NCBI RefSeq assembly: GCF_011397115.1
Contig: NZ_AP022822.1
Location: 1-64,000, forward strand
Length of the DNA stretch: 64,000 nucleotides
Source of the DNA: Enterococcus saigonensis
GTDB taxonomy: Bacteria; Bacillota; Bacilli; Lactobacillales; Enterococcaceae
Direction: 5' to 3'
Below, one piece after another: positions 18,604 through 28,009 of the stretch (the first letter of the stretch is position 1; each line of letters opens with the position of its first letter). The notes under the pieces are model-generated. The model was not told the DNA's origin, did no database searches, and worked only from the letters and a program-made list of their open reading frames with translations. The translations under genes were made by a program, and so were the position numbers.

Positions 18604-20256
18604 ATGTCACAAGAAATGATTTTAATAATTGGACTGGCGGTACTTGTGCCGGTGGTATTAGTAGCAATGAATTACCGGGCACGCTGGAAGTTAAAACAAA
18701 CTATTCGGCAAAAATGGGGGAAGCAACCCTATCAAAGCCGATTTGATGATGAGGATAGCTTAAAAAAAGCGTGGTTAGAAGAGAAAAAATATCACCACCA
18801 TGAAGCTGAAGTTGACGACTTGACTTGGTATGATTTAGATATGGATAGTATTTTTGCCTTGTTAAACAATACCTACTCTAGCGTGGGATCAGAGGCTCTT
18901 TATAAACGCTTGCGCAGTTATAATTTTAATGATCAAGAATGCTATGAATCATTAATCGCTTTCTTTTATGAAAATGTGACAGCACGAGAAAAGATTCAAT
19001 ATCTTTTTGCTAATCTAGGAAAACAAGATAATAATTTTTCTAAACAATATTTGGCAGAAGGTGGAAAACACAAATTACAAAATACGTGTATATATGTTAT
19101 TTTATCTTGTATACCAATTTTGGCAATGATGGCTTTGCCCCTCCAGCCAGCCTTTTTTCTAATTGTTATTTTATTTAGTTTCTTTCTAAATGTAATCCTC
19201 TATTTTACGCAAAAATTTCGATTGGAGACAGAACTCACCATTATGCGTTATCTGGTTCAAACACTTGTTTTGGCAAAAAAATTAAGCAAAGTTAAAACCC
19301 CTTTACAAACAAGTCTAAAAGAAAAAGTAAAACCTTTTAAAGGAATCGAAAAGTTTGCCTTTTCTTTTCGGGTTAAAGGAAATTCAGAGGCTGAAATTTT
19401 GTTTGAATTGGTAAATATGATCTTTTTATTACCGTTGATTTCGTATAACTATGTGTTAGGAAAGATCAGTCGTTACAATGAAGAGGCAATTTCATTATGG
19501 GATAATTTAGGAGATTTAGAGGTAGCTTTAGCAATTTTGAATTTTCGGACATATATGCCATTAACCTGTCAGCCTGAGATGAAAGAAGACGGAGTAGTGG
19601 CAGAGGCAATTTATCATCCTTTAATTCAAAACGCCGTAGCCAATCCAGTCGATTGGAAAAAAAATACGCTAGTAACAGGCTCTAATGCTTCAGGAAAGTC
19701 GACTTATGTCAAAAGTATTGCCATTAGTTGTATTTTAGCGCAAACAATTAATACGGCTACAGCTGAGACTTTTTCATTAAGACCAGGGCACGTATTAAGT
19801 TCGATGGCAGTTGAAGATAACTTATTTGAAGGCGATAGCTATTTTGTAGCAGAAATCAAATCCATTAAACGTCTATTGGACAAAGTCGCCACAAAAGAAC
19901 GTTGTTACTGTTTTATTGATGAGATTCTAAAAGGTACGAATACAATTGAGCGTATTGCTGCTTCCAGTAGTGTAGTAAAATGGCTAGCACAACAGCCTAG
20001 TTTGGCTTTTGTCGCAACTCATGATATTGAATTAACTGAAATTTTGAAAAACAGCTGTGACAATCTTCATTTTGAAGAACAAGTTACGGCTGAAAATGGT
20101 ATTTCTTTTGATTATCGTCTGCGCAGTGGTGCAGCAAAATCGCGTAACGCAATCGCTCTACTGGGCGTGTTGGGTTACCCGACTGAATTAGTTGAAAATG
20201 CGAAAAAAGAAGCTACTTATTTTGATCAGGAAAAAAGTTGGCAGGTATTAGGGTAG
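18604..20256 (+). CDS. Membrane-anchored MutS-family ATPase (MutS-related, no Smr domain)
   Basis: 550 aa. One membrane helix at residues 5-24 and a helical pair at about 160-200, then a lever/clamp-like helical region. The C-terminal MutS ATPase has Walker A TGSNASGKSTYVKS near residue 358, Walker B CYCFIDEILKGTN and the ATHDIELTE switch. It lacks the mismatch-recognition domain I and the Smr nuclease domain, so it is not MutS1 or MutS2. Such membrane-linked MutS-like proteins are widespread in Firmicutes without a settled role. GAGGTG lies just upstream of the ATG. Confidence 0.85.
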   Translation: MSQEMILIIGLAVLVPVVLVAMNYRARWKLKQTIRQKWGKQPYQSRFDDEDSLKKAWLEEKKYHHHEAEVDDLTWYDLDMDSIFALLNNTYSSVGSEALYKRLRSYNFNDQECYESLIAFFYENVTAREKIQYLFANLGKQDNNFSKQYLAEGGKHKLQNTCIYVILSCIPILAMMALPLQPAFFLIVILFSFFLNVILYFTQKFRLETELTIMRYLVQTLVLAKKLSKVKTPLQTSLKEKVKPFKGIEKFAFSFRVKGNSEAEILFELVNMIFLLPLISYNYVLGKISRYNEEAISLWDNLGDLEVALAILNFRTYMPLTCQPEMKEDGVVAEAIYHPLIQNAVANPVDWKKNTLVTGSNASGKSTYVKSIAISCILAQTINTATAETFSLRPGHVLSSMAVEDNLFEGDSYFVAEIKSIKRLLDKVATKERCYCFIDEILKGTNTIERIAASSSVVKWLAQQPSLAFVATHDIELTEILKNSCDNLHFEEQVTAENGISFDYRLRSGAAKSRNAIALLGVLGYPTELVENAKKEATYFDQEKSWQVLG

Positions 20257-20280
20257 TATTTCTTTTGTAGCAGCTAAGTA

Positions 20281-20325
20281 AAAAAGATTACAAGCCACAT
20301 TACGAATGGTTTGTAATCTTTTTTT
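20281..20325. terminator. Bidirectional terminator between the MutS-like gene and the lacI-type gene
   Basis: AAAAAGATTACAA pairs with TTGTAATCTTTTT, with A and T runs on both flanks, suiting the two converging genes. Confidence 0.88.
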
Positions 20326-20339
20326 ATTTGTGAAAAAGT

Positions 20340-21329
20340 CTATTTAATTTTTACTGAACCACGAATATTTAAATTGGGAATAATTTGCTGATGCACAAAA
20401 GGCGTAGAAGAATCAGCTATTCTTTTGATAAGAGTGTTTACAGCTAATTTTCCCATAAATTGTAAATCGGTTGCGATATTTGTTATTGGTGGGACAGCCA
20501 TTCGTGTAAATTCAGTATCATCATAACAAATAATACTAATATCATCTGGAATTGTGTATCCGGCGGACTGTAAGTAGCTATTAAGCATGAATGCTAAGCC
20601 GGAATTAACACAAAACCAAGCATCAGGCATTGTGTCAATATTTTTCAATTTATTAAAGAGCGCGCCTTGCGTTTCTTCAATTTGTGTTACTTCTATAGTT
20701 TTATCATAAGACAAGCCATATTCACTTAGCGCACGATGATACCCTCGATAACGTTCAAGATAACTTGGAGAAAAATCAATATCACCAATAAAACCTATGC
20801 GATTTAGACCCTGTTCAATTAAGAGAGAAACCGCTTGAAATGTACCATCTGTATTTTTAGAAAGAATAGCATCAGCTTGTAAAGATGGGTCGTGGTGATC
20901 GACTAATACAACAGGTATTTTGGATGCAATAACTTTCTTTATGTAATTATTGTCACTATGAGACAATATAATTACACCATTATAATCTGAAAAATTTTGA
21001 GGTAAAGTCAATTCATCTATTTCATTTTGTGTTAAAGCATGAATGTTTAATTGACAGTTTTCTTTTCGAAGTTCATCTTCAATGCTTTTGATAATTTCAC
21101 CAAAGAAACTTGTTTGAGAAATAGCAAATTCTGTAGCAATTAATAATACTTGTTTTGGTTGTTTAGTAGAGGTGGTATTTTGGTATTCATAGCCCAATTC
21201 ATCTGCTTTTTGCATTACCATCATTTTCGTATTTTGGCTGACACCGGGTTTGTTTCGTAACGCTTGTGAGACCGAGTTTTTTGAAATTCCTAGTGCATCT
21301 GCAATATCTTGCATAGACGCTTTTTTCAT
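20340..21329 (-). CDS. LacI/GalR-family transcriptional repressor
   Basis: Probable local repressor of the divergent sugar operon. The HTH at residues 4-25 contains MQDIADALGISKNSVSQALR, the LacI signature. A periplasmic-binding-protein-like effector domain occupies about 60-325, with GFIGDIDFSPSYLERYRGY and CYDDTEFTRMAVPP typical of the family. ATG at 21329 (329 aa) is preferred; AGGTG precedes it by 7 bases, overlapping an upstream in-frame GTG. It is transcribed away from the sugar-binding protein gene across a 176-base promoter region. The sugar effector is unknown. Confidence 0.92.
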   Translation of the reverse strand: MKKASMQDIADALGISKNSVSQALRNKPGVSQNTKMMVMQKADELGYEYQNTTSTKQPKQVLLIATEFAISQTSFFGEIIKSIEDELRKENCQLNIHALTQNEIDELTLPQNFSDYNGVIILSHSDNNYIKKVIASKIPVVLVDHHDPSLQADAILSKNTDGTFQAVSLLIEQGLNRIGFIGDIDFSPSYLERYRGYHRALSEYGLSYDKTIEVTQIEETQGALFNKLKNIDTMPDAWFCVNSGLAFMLNSYLQSAGYTIPDDISIICYDDTEFTRMAVPPITNIATDLQFMGKLAVNTLIKRIADSSTPFVHQQIIPNLNIRGSVKIK

Positions 21330-21435
21330 ATTTATCACCTGATTTTCTAAGCTTTATATTGATTATAACATAATTTTTTTAAATTTGTAATCCTTCGTAA
21401 TTATAAATGTAATTTAAATAATATTAAAAGTAATG

Positions 21436-21489
21436 TTGACAATTAAAATTACAAGCTGTATGATACGTTTGTAAAGAAAACGGTTACTA
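21436..21489 (+). promoter_or_regulatory. Promoter and cre-like site of the sugar ABC operon
   Basis: TTGACA (21436-21441), 17-base spacer, TATGAT (21459-21464). The reverse complement of 21474-21489 is TAGTAACCGTTTTCTT, one mismatch from the catabolite-responsive element consensus. It lies downstream of the start point, where CcpA would block transcription. The LacI-family repressor probably binds here too. Confidence 0.7.
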
Positions 21490-21505
21490 TTTAGGAGGAA
21501 CGACG

Positions 21506-22822
21506 ATGAAAATGAACAAATTGATCGTAGGTATTTCAGCTTTATTGTTAGGAACAGTTGCTTTAGCTGGTTGTGGCAATTCGGGTGCAAAAGATTCCGG
21601 TTCCAATAACGGAAAGACTAAAGTTACATTTTGGGCAGCACCAAATCCTACACAATTAAAGTATTGGGAAGAAATGGCTACAGAATTTGAAAAACAAAAC
21701 AAAGATATTGATGTAGAAGTTAGTCAAATGAAAGAAAGCCCTTCTTCTGAAGCAACTATTCAAAGTGCGATTGCTTCAAAAACAGCACCAACGCTATCTG
21801 AAAATATTAATCGTAGTTTTGCAGCACAATTAGCAGCTAGTAAAGCAATTTTACCATTAGATAAAGAAAGTGACTTCAAAAATGTTGTCGAAAAAAGAAA
21901 TATGAGTAAAACAATCGAGAGCTGGAAATTTTCAGATGGTAGCCAATACGTATTGCCAGTCTATTCAAATCCTATTTTATTTGGTTGGCGTTTAGATACA
22001 TTAAAAGAACTAGGTTTTAATGAACCGCCTAAAACATACTCAGAATTATTAAAAGTTGTCGAAAAAATCAAAGGTACCGACAAAGCTTTATGGGCGAAAA
22101 AAGACATCGCAGATCCAACAGCTTGGATGCGTTGGTTTGATTTCTTCCCATTCTATGATGCAGCAAGTAAAGGTGCCAATTTTGTAGAAGATAACAAATT
22201 TGTCGCTGATGAAAAAGCAATGGAAGATGTTTTTGATTTAATGAGTACCTTATCTAAAGATAAAGTTTTAAGAACAGGTGAGGCTACAGATCCATTTGAA
22301 AATGGGGATAGTGTTATGACAGATATTGGCCCTTGGACATTCCCAAATTGGGCAGAAAAATATCCTGAACTAAAATTTGGTGAAAACTACACTGTTACGA
22401 CACCTGTTGTACCAGATGCATTAGCCAACGAAGAGAATGTCTTCACATATGCTGATGCTAAGGGAATTGTTATGTATGCACAAGCAACGGATAAGGAACA
22501 AGCTGCTGCGATGAAATTTTTAGAATTTGTTTTTGGGGATGAAAATAATGATATGAAATTACTAGAAACAACTTCATTAATTCCGGCACGAGATGATGCA
22601 ACAGAAAATGCTACATTTAAAGCTTACTTCGAGAAAAATCCAGTAATGGAAGTTTACGCTGCAAATGTTCCGAATGCTGTTCCAGCAATGGATAATGAAA
22701 AGTACAATGATATTCAACAAGTATTTGGTGAACAAGCATGGGTTCCTGTTGTTCGTGGCGAAAAAACGCCAGCTAAAGCTGTCACAGATGCAAAGAAAGC
22801 CGTTGAAGGGGCGCTTCAATAA
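21506..22822 (+). CDS. Carbohydrate ABC transporter, substrate-binding lipoprotein
   Basis: Extracellular sugar-capture protein of a CUT1-type importer. Signal peptide in residues 1-22 with lipobox LAGC, so it is anchored by a diacylglycerol-modified Cys. The mature part has the family-1 solute-binding signatures (KTKVTFWAAPNPTQLKYWEE, later FADEKAMEDVFDL-like and GPWTFPNWA). 438 aa is typical. TTAGGAGG precedes the ATG. The stop overlaps the next start (TAATG), so it is coupled to the permease. The sugar cannot be read from sequence. Confidence 0.94.
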   Translation: MKMNKLIVGISALLLGTVALAGCGNSGAKDSGSNNGKTKVTFWAAPNPTQLKYWEEMATEFEKQNKDIDVEVSQMKESPSSEATIQSAIASKTAPTLSENINRSFAAQLAASKAILPLDKESDFKNVVEKRNMSKTIESWKFSDGSQYVLPVYSNPILFGWRLDTLKELGFNEPPKTYSELLKVVEKIKGTDKALWAKKDIADPTAWMRWFDFFPFYDAASKGANFVEDNKFVADEKAMEDVFDLMSTLSKDKVLRTGEATDPFENGDSVMTDIGPWTFPNWAEKYPELKFGENYTVTTPVVPDALANEENVFTYADAKGIVMYAQATDKEQAAAMKFLEFVFGDENNDMKLLETTSLIPARDDATENATFKAYFEKNPVMEVYAANVPNAVPAMDNEKYNDIQQVFGEQAWVPVVRGEKTPAKAVTDAKKAVEGALQ

Positions 22823-23697
22823 TGAACAAAAATACAAAATTGGGCTGGTTATTTACCAGCCCATACCTTATTTTTACATTTATATTTTTCCTTTTACCAT
22901 TACTGTGGTCATTTTGGCTAGCTTTAACAAGCTGGAACATGATCTCACCAGAGGTCGAATTTGTTGGAATCAAAAATTTTATCGATGCAGTCAAAAGTCC
23001 CGCAATTCAATCGGCTTTTGTTGTTACATATAAGTTTTTGATTGTTTTTGTTCCGCTGGCCATGGTTATGTCAATGATTATTGCACTTCTAGTAAATAGT
23101 TTACCAAAGTTAAAAGGGTTATATATGGTAGCTTTTTTCCTGCCCTATCTATCTAGTGGTGTTGTTACGTCATTAATTGTTAAAGGACTACTTTCTTACA
23201 ATGGTCCTTTCAACACGTTTTTACGTAACAAAATGGGCTGGGATATTGACTGGTTAGGGAATCCTCATACCGCAATAGTGATTGTATCATTGATGATTGC
23301 ATGGAAAATGTCAGGATATTATGGTCTGATCCTAATTTCTGGTCTTAGCAATATTAATCATGAAATCTACGAGGCAGCAGCCATTGATGGGGTTAGCCCA
23401 TGGAATCGTTTTTGGAAGATAACTTTTCCAATGTTGTATCCAGCTTTTTTCACAGTGGCTGTACTAGCTGTAGGGGTTAGTTTTGGGATATTTACGGAAG
23501 TCTATCAATTAACAGGTGGCGGACCGAACTTTGCTACAAATACGTGGCAAATGGAAATTTACAATCAAGCATTTGTTGGCTTAAAGTCAGGCTATGCTTC
23601 TGCTGTTGCTTTATTAGCCTCCGTTGTCACTTTTGCATCAATTGGTATTATCCGCAAGCTTTTAGAAAAATGGGGTGAAAGAAATGGTTGGACTTAA
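22822..23697 (+). CDS. Carbohydrate ABC transporter permease (MalF/UgpA type)
   Basis: First membrane subunit of the importer, 291 aa with six hydrophobic segments. The EAA loop EAAAIDGVSPWNRFWKITFP near residue 190 docks the ATPase. It overlaps the binding-protein gene by one base and the next permease by 14 bases. No ATPase gene lies in the locus, so a shared MsmX/MsiK-type ATPase is presumably used, as is common in Firmicutes. Confidence 0.94.
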   Translation: MNKNTKLGWLFTSPYLIFTFIFFLLPLLWSFWLALTSWNMISPEVEFVGIKNFIDAVKSPAIQSAFVVTYKFLIVFVPLAMVMSMIIALLVNSLPKLKGLYMVAFFLPYLSSGVVTSLIVKGLLSYNGPFNTFLRNKMGWDIDWLGNPHTAIVIVSLMIAWKMSGYYGLILISGLSNINHEIYEAAAIDGVSPWNRFWKITFPMLYPAFFTVAVLAVGVSFGIFTEVYQLTGGGPNFATNTWQMEIYNQAFVGLKSGYASAVALLASVVTFASIGIIRKLLEKWGERNGWT

Positions 23698-24517
23698 ACG
23701 TACGAAAGGACAAACCATTTTACTATATGGTGTTACAACGTTAGTGATGTTAATTATGATTTTTCCATTTATTTATCTGGTAATGCATTCTTTTGCAGCA
23801 TGGGATCAAGTAGACCGTAAATTAATTCCAAGCCATTTTAGTTTGCGGTCTTGGACTTGGTTGTTTGGCGGATCAGCTACTTCTGCAAATGTACCATGGA
23901 TTGGTGCATTTGTTAATACAGTTATAGTAGCTACGATTGCAACATTTTTAATGCTTCTCTTTGCTTTAATGGTGGGGTATGCCTTAGCTAAAATTGAATT
24001 TAAAGGCAAAAAATTTGTTAACAATTTCATTTTGTTTCAAATGTTTTTCCCAGCCATCATTTTGTTAATTCCACAGTTTCTGATGATTACTAATGTGGGG
24101 TTACTTGATTCTTATGCCGGTATGATTATTCCAACGGCAATTAGTTTGTGGGCAATTTTCATGTATACCAACTTCTTTAAAGCAATTCCAGATGCTTTGA
24201 TTGAAGCAGCAAAATTAGATGGTGCATAATTACAAGTATTGTTTAAAGTTGTTTTACCAATGTCTAAATCAATCACGACAGTTATCTTCTTGTTCTTGTT
24301 TACTGATCGTTGGACCAATTTGTTGTGGGATATGATTGTTTCAAAAAGTGATAGTACGGTGACATTGAATGTTTTAATCTCTCAAATGTTTGGCCCGTAT
24401 GGCACATATCCAGGTCCAATGTATGCGGCGTCTGTATTGCTTACCTTACCATTAATTATTTTATTTTTAATTTTCTCCAAACGCTTCCAAGATGGTATGC
24501 AGTTTACTTTGAAGTAG
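23684..24517 (+). pseudogene. Carbohydrate ABC permease (MalG type), interrupted by an in-frame stop
   Basis: Second permease of the importer; reading in one frame gives a complete 277-residue MalG-type protein except for TAA at 24227. The stop falls inside the EAA loop: EAAKLDGA, stop, LQVLFKVVLP. Related loops have two residues between DGA and the hydrophobic part (usually Ser-Glu). Deleting CAG from GCA-TCA-GAA-TTA would give exactly the GCATAATTA seen here. The product would lose the EAA helix and its last membrane segments, so import should fail unless the stop is read through. ATG 23684 is preferred to GTG 23675. Confidence 0.85.
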
Positions 24518-24529
24518 GGGTAAATAAAT

Positions 24530-25830
24530 ATGTGGTGGGAAAAAGCAGTTTTTTATGAAATTTATCTCCCTTCTTTTGCAGATAGTAACTGTGATGGGAT
24601 TGGCGATTTTAACGGAATAAAGGAAAAGTTACCTTACTTGAAAGAACTCGGGATAGATGCGCTTTGGCTAACACCGTTTTATCCATCTCCAAAAGTGGAT
24701 AATGGATATGACGTGGCAGATTACTGTGATGTTGATAGCCAATATGGTTCATTGCAAGATTTAGAAGATTTAATCCAAGCAACAAAAAATTTGGGTATGT
24801 GCATTATCATTGATGTTGTTTTTAATCACACATCGATTAAACATCCCTGGTTTCAAGCAGCATTACAAAGCGTGGAATCTAAAAAACGAGATTGGTATGT
24901 GTGGCGAGATAAGCCCAATAATTGGGAAAGTTTTTTTGGTGGTTCTGCGTGGGAATATGATGAAGAAAGTCAGCAATATTATTATCACAGTTTTGCCAAA
25001 GAACAAGCTGATTTAAATTGGCATCATCCAGCCGTAAAGCAGAGTATCTTTCAAATACTCGATTTTTGGATTGAAAAAGGAATCGATGGCTTCCGTTTTG
25101 ATGTGATTAATAATCTAACAGTAAATACTAACTTTGAAGATAATCCTGTAGATGAAAACGGGCGGCAGATTCATCAAAATGATGTAAATCAAAAGGGGAT
25201 TTTAACGGTCTTAAAAGAAATCAATGCCCATATAAAAAAAAGAAATACAGAATTGTTCACAGTTGCGGAGATTAGTTCTGATGACTTACAAGTTATTAAT
25301 CAATATGTTGGTTCAGACTTATTTGATACCGCTTTTAATTTTAACTTAGGTAGTCAGGAAAAGCTAAATTTAAATTACTTTGCACGTCAGTATAAAGCCA
25401 TGAATACTACTGGAAAATTACCGACACTCTTTTTTAACAGTCATGATATGAGTCGCTCTTGGGAACGATTAGCAAAAGAAAATAGAGATATTTATCAATT
25501 ATTGATTGTTTTATTAACAATCAATAATGGCATAACGTTTTTATTTCAGGGCGAAGAATTAGGTTTAGGTGACTTTGTGCCTAGTAATTTGACAGAGACT
25601 CGTGATATCCAAGCAAAAAATAAGTATTTTGAATTATTGCACACTGAAGGTGAAGTAAAAGCGATGGCGGCAGCAAATCTAGTTAATCGCGATCGTTCAA
25701 GAGGTATGCTTCCGTTTAATATGAATGGTTGGATTGGTCCATCAAAGGTAAACGAGTCAGAAAAAATAATTACTGCTGGATACAAAGCGTTAATTGAACT
25801 GCGACATAAAGAAGGTCCTTTTTTATTTTC
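24530..25830 (+). pseudogene. GH13 alpha-glycosidase, 5' part, disrupted by IS30-family element
   Basis: First 433 codons of an alpha-amylase-family glycosidase (oligo-1,6-glucosidase-like). All catalytic residues are in this part: nucleophile Asp191 in GFRFDVI, acid/base Glu247 in TVAEIS, and Asp306 in SHDMSR. Region I-like DVVFNHTSIKHPW is also seen. The frame runs two codons into the mobile element and stops at 25834. The C-terminal beta domain lies at 26885-27103, so together they make a 505-aa enzyme, the normal size. A truncated product lacking domain C could still be made. Confidence 0.88.
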
Positions 25831-25833
25831 TTA

Positions 25834-26885
25834 ATTGTCAAATTAAGTTAGACAAATCATCAATACTTACGTAACTCAAAAATACTTCCAAAGGTGTTCG
25901 ATAATTCAGTGATTTTCTAGGAATATTATTTCGTTTCGATGCGACAGATTGAATAAAAGATTCATCTACTGAATTGAAATCCATAGATTTCAATAAACCA
26001 TCTCTACGTAACAATCCGTTAGAATTCTCGTTTAGGCCTCTTTGAGACGGCGTTCCTGGATCAGCGAAATAAATGGCAATATCATTGGCATTACTGATCT
26101 GTTTCCAATTTGAAAATTCCTTTCCACAATCAAAAGTGATGGATTTGAATAGATTTTTCGGTACAGATTCAAACCAATGATTTAATTTGTTTTCAATATC
26201 AATCGCTTGTCTACCACACGGTTTCAATGTGATGATAACTTTTGATAATCGTTCAACTAAGGTAATTACAGCACTTTTATGTTTCAAACCTACGATAGTG
26301 TCACCTTCAAGGTGACCAAACTCATTTGAGAATTGGCTATAATCTTTTTCACGTTCATGAATAGAGCGACGGAAAGCTTGTTTTCCACGTCTTTCTTGAT
26401 GTCCATTTGGTTTACGCTTGCCTTTCATCGGTAAGTCAGAAGGATTAAATAGCCCCTTTTTGAACATACGATAAATGGTACGAGCAGAACAACGAATAGG
26501 AAACGCTGCACGACCAACAATCACATCGGGTGTCCATCCTTGAACAACCTTTCTTTGAATATATTCTGATTGTTCCTCAGGTAAAACAAGCGGGCGTCTA
26601 CCACAGTTTGATTTGTTTTTCTTATACTGTTGATAGTACTCTAAGGCTGATTTTCCTTGCTTGAAGAACAGGTATACTTTATGGATCGTTTGTCTTGAAC
26701 GATTCAAGCAATGCGCAGTTTTCGCAACAGATTGATTTATTTTGAAATAAGACTCTATCATTACAAGTTCATCCGTTGTAAGATGGGTATAGGTCATTTG
26801 TACTCACTCCTTATAATTCTTTGGACGGAACTATTTTGAGTGTAGCACAAATGACTTTTTTAGTTGTCTAGCTTAATTTTACAAT
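25834..26885 (-). mobile_element. IS30-family insertion sequence
   Basis: A single transposase gene flanked by 22-bp imperfect terminal inverted repeats: ATTGTCAAATTAAGTTAGAC... at 25834-25855 and its counterpart at 26864-26885, 20 of 22 matching. Size about 1.05 kb suits the family. TC occurs at 25829-25830 and again at 26885-26886. Joining the host gene across these gives an uninterrupted frame, which suggests a 2-bp target duplication. However, three bases (TTA) then sit outside the left repeat, so the exact boundary is uncertain. Confidence 0.92.
25838..26797 (-). CDS. IS30-family transposase
   Basis: 319 aa. N-terminal helix-turn-helix (LTTDELVMIESYFKINQSVA), then the DDE catalytic core with GHLEGDTIVG, ITFDCGKEF and GLNENSNGLLR supplying Asp, Asp and Glu. 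It appears intact and ends within four bases of the left terminal repeat. A good AAGGAG site precedes the start. Transcription opposes the interrupted sugar operon, so it may also reduce downstream expression. Confidence 0.95.
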   Translation of the reverse strand: MTYTHLTTDELVMIESYFKINQSVAKTAHCLNRSRQTIHKVYLFFKQGKSALEYYQQYKKNKSNCGRRPLVLPEEQSEYIQRKVVQGWTPDVIVGRAAFPIRCSARTIYRMFKKGLFNPSDLPMKGKRKPNGHQERRGKQAFRRSIHEREKDYSQFSNEFGHLEGDTIVGLKHKSAVITLVERLSKVIITLKPCGRQAIDIENKLNHWFESVPKNLFKSITFDCGKEFSNWKQISNANDIAIYFADPGTPSQRGLNENSNGLLRRDGLLKSMDFNSVDESFIQSVASKRNNIPRKSLNYRTPLEVFLSYVSIDDLSNLI

Positions 26886-27103
26886 CGGCGCCTTTAAAAC
26901 AAATTCAGACCAAAAATGACTTGCTTTCTTATTCGAGTGGAGATATTCACGTAATACTGAACTTTTCTGAAAAACCGCGCCAAGTTGAATTATTGGAACA
27001 TACTACATGGCAAACATTATGGTCTTACAATGCATCCCATTTAGAAAAAAATAAAATTTACTTGCCACAAAGAGCAGGTTGGATAGGAAAGAGAAATACA
27101 TGA
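26885..27103 (+). pseudogene. GH13 alpha-glycosidase, 3' part after the IS
   Basis: Encodes the C-terminal ~72 residues (SAPLKQIQTKNDLLSYSSGD..., NFSEKPRQVELL), an all-beta tail of GH13 enzymes, in frame with the 5' part once the IS is removed. The stop overlaps the start of the next gene (ATGA), so the intact gene would have been translationally coupled to it. With the IS present there is no ribosome site of its own for this fragment. Confidence 0.85.
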
Positions 27104-27999
27104 TTTATGTGGAAGAATTACTAGAAAAATATCGTAAGACACAAACTGAGTCTAAAGCAACCAAGTTAACATTTAAAAACGTAGGGGATAAGGATGTTTA
27201 TAATATCACAGCTCCATTTACATTAGATGGTCAAGTGATTATTGCTGGTAGAGTTGAATCCAGAGAGGATGAACATTCAGAAATCATCTTGTTTACAGAA
27301 GCTGAAGAAAATACATGGGTACCTATTGAAACGGGAATTCGTCTTTCTTTACAAGATCCCTTTTTTACTAAAATTGATAATACCATCATTTTAGGTGGTG
27401 TTGAGGTAAATTTCCTACCAACAGGACAAGCCAAATGGCGTACTGTCTTTTATCGTTTAGAAACGTGCCATAGCGCTGTGAAAATATTTGCTGGTCCCTG
27501 GGGGATGAAAGATTTACGTTTAAAACAATTAAATGATGGAAAAATTCTTGTATTAACACGCCCTCAAGGAACAAAAGGTGGTCGGGGAAAAATTGGTGCT
27601 GTGGTTATTGAAGATTTAACATCTTTGTCCATTGAAATTATTGAAAATGCAACGCTATTAGCCAATCAATTTACAGATAGTGAGTGGGGCGGAGCTAATG
27701 AAATTCACCAAATTGAAACGTCTATTTGGGTTTTAGGTCATATTGCTAAATTTGATGAAAAAAATGATCGTCATTATTACGCAATGGCTTTTGAATTAGA
27801 TCTAGCCAATTTTGCTATGAAAAATGCCAAAATTATCGCAGAAAGAAAAGATTTCGCAGCTGGGCCAGCAAAACGACCAGATTTAGTAGACATTGTTTTT
27901 AGTGGCGGAATTGTAGTTAAAGATCAAAAAGCTGTGATATATGCTGGTATCAGTGATGCCAATGCTCAAAAATTAGAAATTGAAAATCCGTTTAGATAG
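27100..27999 (+). CDS. DUF1861 (MTP-1 family) protein, probable glycan-processing beta-propeller
   Basis: 299 aa. The N-terminus IYVEELLEKYRKTQTE followed by LTFKNVGDKDVYNITAPF is characteristic of DUF1861. Repeated strand-rich segments fit a five-bladed propeller as in neighbouring GH130 enzymes. ATG 27100 overlaps the previous stop; an upstream TTG at 27079 lies inside the GH13 tail and is less likely. DUF1861 genes are commonly found beside GH130 phosphorylases, as here. The reaction is not known to me. Confidence 0.8.
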   Translation: MIYVEELLEKYRKTQTESKATKLTFKNVGDKDVYNITAPFTLDGQVIIAGRVESREDEHSEIILFTEAEENTWVPIETGIRLSLQDPFFTKIDNTIILGGVEVNFLPTGQAKWRTVFYRLETCHSAVKIFAGPWGMKDLRLKQLNDGKILVLTRPQGTKGGRGKIGAVVIEDLTSLSIEIIENATLLANQFTDSEWGGANEIHQIETSIWVLGHIAKFDEKNDRHYYAMAFELDLANFAMKNAKIIAERKDFAAGPAKRPDLVDIVFSGGIVVKDQKAVIYAGISDANAQKLEIENPFR

Positions 28000-28009
28000 A
28001 GGTTATGAC

